From Deltaproteobacteria bacterium (GTDB taxonomy: Bacteria; Myxococcota_A; UBA9160; UBA4427): a stretch of 51,296 nt of DNA. The stretch is from positions 1-51,296 of the forward strand of contig PBFW01000051.1 in assembly GCA_002719955.1 (NCBI GenBank). The letters are read 5' to 3'. The position numbers were made by a program, and so were the translations under genes. The notes below the pieces were generated by a model. That model was given only the letters and a program-made list of their open reading frames with translations. It did not search any database and was not told where the DNA came from. How positions within the stretch are numbered: position 1 is the first letter of the stretch; each line of letters starts with the position of its first letter. This document shows, piece after piece, positions 33,247 through 40,278 of the stretch.

Positions 33247-36200
33247 TTGGCGCTCAATAAACGAAAAGTACTGGAAGCGGCCCGCAAGCACGCGAGCAAG
33301 GGTGCCAAGGCGAAAGCCCTCAAGGAGTACAACCGGCTCCTGGACGAAGGCTCGCGCGACGCGAAGCTCCTGCTCGAGGTCGGTGACGCCTATCGGCGCT
33401 GGGGACAGAACGAAGAGGCGATCGCCCAATACGGCAAGGTTGCCCAGCTATACCGCCAGGACGGTTTCGATGCGCGCGCCGTCGCGGTCTTCAAGCAGAT
33501 CTTGAATCTCGATCCGAAGAATTACGGCGCCTACGTGTCGCTCTCCGAGCTCTATCAGCGCATGGGGCTCGACTCCGAAGCGGCGGCTGCGCTCCAGTCG
33601 GCTGCCGACGGCTATCACAAGGAGGGCCGCAAGCCCGAAGCGCTCGAACTCTTGCGCCAGATGGCCGCACTCGACCCGACGAACACGACGAATCGGCTCA
33701 AGGTTGCCGAGCTGCTCCGTCAGGAAGGCTTGGCGTCTGCGGCGCTCGCAGAGTATCAGGCCGTCGTCGAGGAACTCACGAATCAGCAGGACCGCGATCA
33801 GCTGATCGTCGTGTTCGAGCGGATTCTCGAGGTCCAACCCGATCAGGTCGAGGCCCTCGTGCCCCTCGTCCGCAATCTCATGGGGGCGGGGGAGTTCGAA
33901 CGGGCGGAGCCGCTCGCGCTTCGCGCGTTGAGCGAGTCCGCCGATTTTCCGCAATACGAGCTGCTCATCGATCTCTACGCACAGATGGGGAATGACGCGA
34001 AGCTGGCCGACGCCACGCGCGGCCTCGCGAAGCTCTGTCGTGATCGGGGCGACGAGGAGAAGGCCCGCGAATTGATGCAGCGGTTGCCCGCCGAAGAGGT
34101 GGGTTCGCGTTCGCGAATGGCCGTCGATGTTTCAGAGGTCGATGAACTCGCATTCGGTGACGGGGAACTCATCGGTGACGACGGAGCTTTCCCGACCCAT
34201 TCCGACGAGCCCGAAGCGGCGGCACGGCCGGCGCTAGGCGATCTCGAACTTCAACTCGACGACGAGGAACCCGCTTTCGAACCTTGTCAGGAGGTCGACG
34301 AGCCGGATCCCGAGGCATCGGGACCGATCGAACCGATGCCCGTTCTCGAAGGCGATCCCGATCAGCTCCTCGCCGAGGCGAATGTCTATCTTCGATACGG
34401 GAAACGCGATCGGGCGATCGCGAGTCTGCGTGGCGTGCTCGCCCAGGATCCCGAACACCGAGTGGCACTCGAGAAACTCGGGGAGGCCTACACCGCGGAC
34501 GGCCAGGATTCCGAAGCCGTTCGAATTTGGCTGAAAGCCGCGGAGTGGATCCGCTGCGATGGAGATGCGGCGGCCCTCGACGTCTTGAAGGAGCGGATTG
34601 CCGAACTCGATCCCGCGATGGTCGAGCGCATCGGTGTCATCGAGACTACATCGCAGGTCTCGGAGACCTCTGCGTCGGCGATCGATCTCGATCTCGACGT
34701 CGAAGTGGATCTGGATCTGGACAGCGGGGTCGACGACGTCGCGGCGAGCGAGACCCAGGATGGCTTCGATTTCGGCAACGGGCCCGACCCCTTCGAAATC
34801 GAGATCGATGAGGACTCGGTGACCTCTGATCCTCTGCCGCCGCAGGAGAGTTCTTTCAGCGAGGAGGTGGCAGAGGCTGATTCAGGCTCGCTCGTCGAGG
34901 AGAGCACGGCTGATCTCGATGCGTCGCCGGAGGATGTCGGACATTTCGAGCTCGAAATCGATGCCGATGAGCTGTCTCTGGACGAGGTGGACACAGGCAG
35001 CGAAGAGGTCGCCTTAGGCTTCGAGTTGGATGCTGCGGAACGAACGAGTCCGCCGACTGAATCGAACGCAGGGCCGAGCACGACCTACACTACTGCCAAG
35101 ATCAGTGAGGAACTCGAGGAAGCGGAGTTCTATATCGCCCAGGAGATGTACGACGAAGCGGTCGGCATCCTCGAGCGGGTCCTCTCGATCGCCCCCAATC
35201 ATCCGGTCGCCCAGTTGCGAATCGGCGAGGTGGCCGCCGCCCGCGGAAACGAACCGAGTGAGGCCCTCGCTCAGGCCGAGGGCGCCTCGCGTCCTGGCAT
35301 GGACTTCGAGACGACGGCTCGTTTCGACGACGAAACCGGCGGCGTGCTTGGCACGGACGACGGGATGACCGACGCCGGTCCTTTCGATCTCGACGGTGGC
35401 GAGGAAGATATATTCGAGATCGATGTCGACCTCGCCGACGCCGACACCGACGCCGACACCGTCGCCGATGCGGCCGAAACCTTCGATCTTCGCGCGGCGC
35501 TCGCGGAGGTGTTGTCCGAGGAAGATGCGCCGCAGCCGGAGGAGAACGACGAACCCGGGGCGCTCTCGACGGTCGAGGACGGCTTCGGCTCGATCTTCTC
35601 CGATTTCAAGAAGGGCGTGACGGCGACACTCGACGAGGACGATTTCGACACGCGATACGACCTCGGGATTGCCTATCGCGAGATGGAACTCTACGAGGAC
35701 GCGATCGGGGAGTTCCGGATCTGTCTCGATTCGGCGGAACGGCGATTCGACAGTCTCTACCTGATGGGTCTTTGTGCGCGAGACCTCTCGCGCTTCGACG
35801 ACGCGGTCAATCACTTCGAGCAGGCGCTGGCGATGCCCGATCTTCCCGAAGATCGCATGGCCGGCGTCTATTTTGATCTTTCCCTTGCCGAGGAGGGCGG
35901 TGGTGATCGCGAGCGCGCCTGCGCGGCGCTGCGCCGTGTGCTCGAAATCGAGGCTGATTTCCCGGGTGCTGCCGAACGATTGACCCTGCTCGAGGAGGGC
36001 GAAGGAAGCCCGCAGGAACCCGCTGGGTCCGGTCAGGACCTCGAATCCTTTGAAGAACTCCTGGACGACGACGAGGATCGGGGAAAGGGTGGCCCGGACG
36101 AGGCGGAGGAGACCTTCGAGTCCTTCGACGATGTCCTGAGCGAAGCCGAATTCGCCCTTGCGCAAGCGGAACTCATCGAGGACACGCCCGACCAAGCCCC

Positions 36201-36291
36201 CGCCGAATCTACGCGCCCCGCCGTCGTCGACGACGCGGAGGAGCCGAAGCCACCCAAGAAGGGTGCTCGCAAGAAGATCTCATTCGTCTAG
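33247..36291 (+). CDS. giant TPR-repeat protein with acidic linkers
   Basis: A 1014-residue cytoplasmic protein. Tetratricopeptide-repeat blocks lie at about residues 1-285, 375-450, 615-680 and 775-915, separated by long, very acidic, probably disordered segments. The tail is basic ('KKGARKKISFV'). The last TPR block begins with 'FSDFKKGVTATLDEDDFDTRYDLGIAYREMELY' (in blocks), a module I recognise from large deltaproteobacterial TPR proteins. In Myxococcus the TPR protein SgmX links MglA to pilus extension at the pole; the neighbourhood here makes a similar role attractive, but the domain order differs. The start is TTG at 33247 without a strong SD. Five copies of a short Phe-acidic motif lie in the linkers (see findings). 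Confidence 0.85.
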   Translation: MALNKRKVLEAARKHASKGAKAKALKEYNRLLDEGSRDAKLLLEVGDAYRRWGQNEEAIAQYGKVAQLYRQDGFDARAVAVFKQILNLDPKNYGAYVSLSELYQRMGLDSEAAAALQSAADGYHKEGRKPEALELLRQMAALDPTNTTNRLKVAELLRQEGLASAALAEYQAVVEELTNQQDRDQLIVVFERILEVQPDQVEALVPLVRNLMGAGEFERAEPLALRALSESADFPQYELLIDLYAQMGNDAKLADATRGLAKLCRDRGDEEKARELMQRLPAEEVGSRSRMAVDVSEVDELAFGDGELIGDDGAFPTHSDEPEAAARPALGDLELQLDDEEPAFEPCQEVDEPDPEASGPIEPMPVLEGDPDQLLAEANVYLRYGKRDRAIASLRGVLAQDPEHRVALEKLGEAYTADGQDSEAVRIWLKAAEWIRCDGDAAALDVLKERIAELDPAMVERIGVIETTSQVSETSASAIDLDLDVEVDLDLDSGVDDVAASETQDGFDFGNGPDPFEIEIDEDSVTSDPLPPQESSFSEEVAEADSGSLVEESTADLDASPEDVGHFELEIDADELSLDEVDTGSEEVALGFELDAAERTSPPTESNAGPSTTYTTAKISEELEEAEFYIAQEMYDEAVGILERVLSIAPNHPVAQLRIGEVAAARGNEPSEALAQAEGASRPGMDFETTARFDDETGGVLGTDDGMTDAGPFDLDGGEEDIFEIDVDLADADTDADTVADAAETFDLRAALAEVLSEEDAPQPEENDEPGALSTVEDGFGSIFSDFKKGVTATLDEDDFDTRYDLGIAYREMELYEDAIGEFRICLDSAERRFDSLYLMGLCARDLSRFDDAVNHFEQALAMPDLPEDRMAGVYFDLSLAEEGGGDRERACAALRRVLEIEADFPGAAERLTLLEEGEGSPQEPAGSGQDLESFEELLDDDEDRGKGGPDEAEETFESFDDVLSEAEFALAQAELIEDTPDQAPAESTRPAVVDDAEEPKPPKKGARKKISFV
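35437..35460 (+). repeat. short tandem repeat in the TPR gene
   Basis: Two exact copies of the 12-bp unit GACGCCGACACC encode an Asp-Ala-Asp-Thr run in an acidic linker. It is a likely site of slippage in multiples of four residues. Confidence 0.7.
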
Positions 36292-36333
36292 CGGCGAATC
36301 GTTTACTCCCTCCAGCCAGGGCAAGGAATCTTC

Positions 36334-37626
36334 GTGGAACATCTTCATCACTTTGGGCTCCCCCAGGACCCCTTCTGCAACGAACCAGATCTGCGCTTCT
36401 ACTTCGAGAGCGCAAGTCATCGCGATGCCCAGCGCCGGGTCGAGCGCGGCCTGCGTCAGCGCAAGGGCCTCACGCTCCTGACCGGCGAAGGCGGCATGGG
36501 GAAGACATTGCTCACGCGACGGATCCTCGAATCGCTCGAGGAAGAAGTGTTCGAGGCGACCCTGCTCGTGATGCTGCCGGGGGCGGCGGACGCCACCGGG
36601 ATTCTCCAGCGCTTCGTCCGGCAGATCGGTTGCGAGGAGCCGGCCGAGGATCGCGCGGGTCTGCTCGGGCAGATCTATGAGCATCTCGCGATCATTCGAG
36701 AAGATGGACGTCACGCCGTTCTGATGGTGGATGACGCCCAGATCATGAAGCCCGACGTATTTGCGGAACTCAGCGGCCTCTTGAACCTCGAATACGAGGA
36801 TCGACGTCTGCTCTCTATGCTCTTCGTCGGTTCGTCGGATCTCGATCGGCTCGTCGAGAACGATGCCAGCATCATGCCGCGTGTCGATGTCCGCGTTCGA
36901 CTTCAGGCCTTCGACATGGAGAACGCTGCGGCCTATCTGAATCACCGACTGGCGACCGTTCAGGCAAATTCAGAGATCTTGACCGCCCCGGCGATCGAGA
37001 CGCTTTTAAAATTCGGTCGAGGCCGACCGAGACTTCTCAACACGCTCGCCGACAACGCGCTCTTCGAGGCCTACCTCGAGGTTCGATCGGTCATTGAACC
37101 CATGGATGTCGAACGTGCAGCGGCCGACCTCGGAATCGGGCCGGATCCGGGCGCGACCTTCAGGCCACACACGACCGCCCCGGTCCCGCCGGAGGCCCCC
37201 CCCATGGAAATCACGACGGAGGAGGTCGTCTCGACCCCGATGCACTCGCTCGAACAGGGCCCACCCATCGAGAATTTCGGGCTCATACCTGAAATGGAGA
37301 CGTCGCTCGGCTCTCCGTCCCCGCTCGATGAAGATGTGGGGTTCGCAGCGACCCTCCAGGATTTCGGAGCCGCAGATGCGATTTCGCCGCCGACTTCCGA
37401 GCCGAGCCTCGACGCGTTCGAATTCGACGTCGATGAGATCAGCGCGAGCCCCATACTCGAATTCGAGACGGAGCCGGTTGTCGAGGTGTCAGCTCCGGCC
37501 GACGACGTGATCGCCGACGCAGCGGAGAGGCTTGAATTCGAGCTCGCAGAGACGGAGTTCTCGCCGATCGGAGACGGCGACGTTGATGAGTTGGAGGACG
37601 CCTTCGTGGAACTCCTCGAAGAGTAG
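36334..37626 (+). CDS. ExeA/GspA-like AAA ATPase with acidic C-terminal tail
   Basis: A 430-residue ATPase. It starts at GTG 36334 (AAGGA 6 nt upstream) with 'HFGLPQDPFCNEPDLRFYF', the hallmark N-terminus of ExeA-type ATPases. Walker A is in 'LLTGEGGMGKTLLTRRIL' and Walker B in 'AVLMVDDAQ'; 'GRGRPRLLNTLADNAL' is the sensor-2 region. In type II secretion ExeA/GspA helps assemble the secretin in the wall via a peptidoglycan-binding domain. Here no such domain or membrane segment is visible. Residues about 275-430 are instead acidic and Pro-rich, with Phe-acidic motifs like those of the TPR protein upstream, 42 bp away. A role in PilQ or motor assembly is inferred. Confidence 0.85.
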   Translation: MEHLHHFGLPQDPFCNEPDLRFYFESASHRDAQRRVERGLRQRKGLTLLTGEGGMGKTLLTRRILESLEEEVFEATLLVMLPGAADATGILQRFVRQIGCEEPAEDRAGLLGQIYEHLAIIREDGRHAVLMVDDAQIMKPDVFAELSGLLNLEYEDRRLLSMLFVGSSDLDRLVENDASIMPRVDVRVRLQAFDMENAAAYLNHRLATVQANSEILTAPAIETLLKFGRGRPRLLNTLADNALFEAYLEVRSVIEPMDVERAAADLGIGPDPGATFRPHTTAPVPPEAPPMEITTEEVVSTPMHSLEQGPPIENFGLIPEMETSLGSPSPLDEDVGFAATLQDFGAADAISPPTSEPSLDAFEFDVDEISASPILEFETEPVVEVSAPADDVIADAAERLEFELAETEFSPIGDGDVDELEDAFVELLEE

Positions 37627-38060
37627 AAGCCGTCGCATCCATCCCGACCGAGTCAGGCGTTCGAGTTCGGCGCGAGATCATTTCGCCGACGGACACATCC
37701 GGATCAACCAACACAGCGAGCAATGGCTGGAGCGTCTCGCAAAGGGGGTGATGAGAACCCCAGGGGGGGGGCTCTACCGTCTCCTCAAACTGCTCGTTTC
37801 CGACATCGCAGATCACGACTGCCTCTAGTAGGGAGCTGGTCGCGGTCATGGAATCCACGGCGTGAGTTCGAGCTTTGCCGTGGAGCGGGCCAAGTGCACG
37901 GCAGTCATCCCAGTGCCGGAGGTCTATGGCCGGGATCGACGGCACGCCTCGGTTTCGCCAGGGCCGCGGAGTAGACCGCGGGTCGAATGATCGAGCCTCC
38001 GCTCTCGCTTCCGCCGAAACCTGTGCACCTCCTGCGCCGAGCTTCATCTCTCTACGAAGA
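37627..38060. other. 434-bp region of unclear content at the edge of the accessory part
   Basis: No gene I can support. A plus-strand stretch ending at a stop near 37829 reads plausibly like a short peptide ('SEQWLERLAKGVM', 'LYRLLKLLVSDIADHDCL'), and so does the opposite strand, so this may be the remains of a gene. A hairpin with 8-bp arms TCCACGGC / GCCGTGGA lies at 37854-37884. Confidence 0.35.
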
Positions 38061-39731
38061 TCATCGCTCCGCGTAGCCAAAACTGTAGTGGACCCAGTAC
38101 TCGGCACGGGTCGGCCCGTCGTCGAGACGGAGCAATCCCTGGGAAACGGGTTCGAGAGGAAGGTCGGTCCCGGGAACGCCGTCGAAAGAGAAGAAGAGTT
38201 TGGCATCCGCGCCGATGTAGATGTAATCCGCATCCGGGCGTATCGAGTCCTTGGTTTCCCCGCCCTGTGCCATTCTTCTGAGCGATTCCACGATGTCCTG
38301 TTGGAGCCATGCGGTGAAGGCGGGATCCGCGAGGTGCGAGCGCAAATCGCGCCAATCGCTCAACCCGTCCAGAGAACGGCGCAACGCATCACTCACCGCG
38401 CGTTCGAGATAGAAATTCGACCGGTACAACAGGGTCGGCGGTGGAGAGCTGAAGAGGCCGCCGAGTTCTTCTTCGTACGCGACCGAAGCGACGACGATGG
38501 CTTTGGTCGTGCCTGGAGATGCGCCAAAGCGAATATCGTGAAAGGTGTGATTTCCGGGGATGGGGCTGAATTCGTTTCCATTGACCAGGTGCTCTTCGAC
38601 GCCAAAAAAGCCGTCGAACGAAGACCGGGTTCGGATGGTCGAGGGCTCCGAGATGTCGATTTCAGCAGTCACTCGGTAGATGATTGCGTCGTCCTGTCGG
38701 TGCACGCCTTCGATGAACGAGAAGTTCCGGAAGGAGAGCTTCCACGCGCCATCCCGGGCATGACGCCAGGACTGCTCAGTATCGGGAATCCGGATGCCCA
38801 GGCGTGAGAAACAGGGATTCATCACCACCTGCCCAGTGCTTTCGGCCTCGAGGCAGTAGCCGCTCCAGGGAGAAGAGAGTTCGAATTCTTCGGAAGCCGG
38901 ATGCCGTCGCTTATGGAAAGTCTGCTCCGGAGAGCCGACGCAGGCGAGAGGCGTGACGCGCAGGCCGGGGTGTGTTCTGCGCTGGATGTCCTCGTCGCGC
39001 GTCACGCAGATGCCGTTCTGTTCCAAGGTCACCAGAGTGGGATCGGAAGGGTCTGCGTTGATCTGCCACTGAGAATAGGGGTTGGAGGGGACATTCATTC
39101 GGATTTCGCGATTCTCGACACCCAGCCAGCCGCGCTGTCCGTTTGCGAGAGTGGCACGAGCTCTCCGAACCGCCGATCGGAGCAGCGCGTTGGAGGTCAT
39201 GCCCGAGTTCGACCGCTCGGAATCGAATCTTTCGGTTCCTTCTTCCGGCTCTCGAGCCTGCACGCGCGCGCTTCCGGAATCTTTCGCCTCGCCATCGGCG
39301 GGTGCGTGCGAATCACTCTTGGCCGGAAGGTCCAACCTTTCCCAGACCTCGAGCGTGCCGCGATCGAGATCGTAGACCGAGAGCGCTCCATCCTCGCGGA
39401 TTTCCACGTCGAGCTCATAGCCCGCACCCTCGTCGTCGCTGGCGAACAAGGTGAAGCTCGACGCGTCTTTCGCAGTGATCTCGATATCGTCGACTTCGAG
39501 CCGACCCCCAGCACCCGAAAGTGCTGAACCCTTCTTCCAAGCGGAAGTCGTGAAAATCTCGCCGCCAGACAGTTCGCGCAGCTGCGACTCCTTTGCGGGA
39601 GACAGATCGGAGGTATCGAGTGCCACCTCTGCCGCTGAAACTGGAGAGAGGGGAATGAGGAGGAGCCCCACGGCGGTGAGAGAGATTCCAATGATTCGGT
39701 CGAGAGTCTGCGCGTCGCTGGAGCGGGTCAT
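38061..39731 (-). CDS. exported protein with ricin-like (beta-trefoil) segments
   Basis: A 556-residue protein beginning at ATG 39729-39731, with GGAGG 10 nt upstream and a signal peptide ('IIGISLTAVGLLLIPLSPVSAA'). Two Cys-pair blocks resemble ricin-type lectin subdomains. One has 'NGICVTRD' followed by 'LACVGSPEQTF'; the other has 'SGYCLEAES' followed by 'NPCFSRL' and 'EQSW'. I do not recognise the N-terminal acidic region or the C-terminal half (from about residue 320). It is divergent from the FG-GAP protein gene and has a CRP-type palindrome 91-106 bp upstream of its start. Carbohydrate binding is an inference from the Cys/Gln-x-Trp pattern only. Confidence 0.7.
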   Translation of the reverse strand: MTRSSDAQTLDRIIGISLTAVGLLLIPLSPVSAAEVALDTSDLSPAKESQLRELSGGEIFTTSAWKKGSALSGAGGRLEVDDIEITAKDASSFTLFASDDEGAGYELDVEIREDGALSVYDLDRGTLEVWERLDLPAKSDSHAPADGEAKDSGSARVQAREPEEGTERFDSERSNSGMTSNALLRSAVRRARATLANGQRGWLGVENREIRMNVPSNPYSQWQINADPSDPTLVTLEQNGICVTRDEDIQRRTHPGLRVTPLACVGSPEQTFHKRRHPASEEFELSSPWSGYCLEAESTGQVVMNPCFSRLGIRIPDTEQSWRHARDGAWKLSFRNFSFIEGVHRQDDAIIYRVTAEIDISEPSTIRTRSSFDGFFGVEEHLVNGNEFSPIPGNHTFHDIRFGASPGTTKAIVVASVAYEEELGGLFSSPPPTLLYRSNFYLERAVSDALRRSLDGLSDWRDLRSHLADPAFTAWLQQDIVESLRRMAQGGETKDSIRPDADYIYIGADAKLFFSFDGVPGTDLPLEPVSQGLLRLDDGPTRAEYWVHYSFGYAER

Positions 39732-39821
39732 CTTTTGTTTTCCTCCAAGCCGAGAGCCTGTTGCTCTTCGGGTGCCTTGTTTCCGCACAGATTCAGGGTC
39801 GTGTACAGCTCAACCGCGGTC

Positions 39822-39837
39822 TGTGAACCACTTCACA
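39822..39837. promoter_or_regulatory. CRP/FNR-type operator, left copy
   Basis: TGTGA-ACCACT-TCACA, a perfect match to the TGTGA-N6-TCACA consensus bound by CRP-family regulators. It lies 91-106 bp upstream of the minus-strand secreted-protein start. It shares six-base arms (TGTGAA / TTCACA) with the right copy. Confidence 0.6.
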
Positions 39838-40044
39838 CGGGCATGAGATTTCCGATCCGCGAGAAGTCACGCACCGCCAGCGGGATTCCGACAAAAATCG
39901 CGCAATCGGGCCCGAGAAATCGGCGTCACGGTCGCCGGGTTCGCGGTTTGAGGCGCCGCTTGGAGTCGTCGCGGCGATCCGTGCGGGTCGCGCTCGCGCA
40001 GATTTTCTTCGGCGCCTGGCGACTCGGGTTGCGCGGAAGCCGTG

Positions 40045-40063
40045 TGGGAGCTGATCGCTCCCA
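40045..40063. repeat. hairpin in the divergent region
   Basis: Perfect 7-bp arms TGGGAGC / GCTCCCA, loop TGATC. It lies midway between the two operators; no T-run follows. Confidence 0.45.
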
Positions 40064-40186
40064 AGCCAGGTGCCCAAGAAAGGGGAGCAGGCCTCTCTAC
40101 CCGCGGTTTGGTTGTCATATCGCCGAGTGTCGGTGATGCGGAAAACACAGCTTGAAATTCCTGTCTGCTCAGGAAACTCGATCCCG

Positions 40187-40202
40187 TGTGAAGTACTTCA
40201 CA
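40187..40202. promoter_or_regulatory. CRP/FNR-type operator, right copy
   Basis: TGTGAAGTACTTCACA is a perfect 16-bp palindrome and a perfect TGTGA-N6-TCACA site, centred 84 bp upstream of the FG-GAP protein start. A class II promoter would start transcription near 40236, just before the leader hairpin. Confidence 0.65.
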
Positions 40203-40238
40203 GTGGCGCCACTCAGGGTCCTCCAGATTAGGTCCGAG

Positions 40239-40256
40239 CCGGGGAAATCTCCCCGG
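40239..40256 (+). repeat. hairpin in the FG-GAP gene leader
   Basis: CCGGGGA-AATC-TCCCCGG, a 7-bp perfect stem ending 9 bp before the GGAGG SD. It may stabilise the mRNA 5' end or limit ribosome access. Confidence 0.5.
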
Positions 40257-40278
40257 TCTACCACTGGAGGAACTCGAC

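Larger units (their letters stand above)
39732..40278. promoter_or_regulatory. 547-bp divergent regulatory region between two exported-protein genes
   Basis: It carries two perfect CRP/FNR-type palindromes (39822-39837 and 40187-40202), a hairpin at 40045-40063 (TGGGAGC / GCTCCCA) and a leader hairpin at 40239-40256. The long middle stretch (39838-40186) has no convincing gene. Confidence 0.6.

Noticed and set aside
35014..36195. Long minus-strand open frame opposite the TPR gene
   Set aside because: Antisense shadow of the acidic TPR sequence, with no SD or recognisable motif.
38061..39731. Assigning the secreted protein as a confirmed ricin-B lectin
   Set aside because: Only the Cys pairs and Gln-x-Trp-like endings match; the third trefoil unit was not identified, so only 'ricin-like' is claimed.
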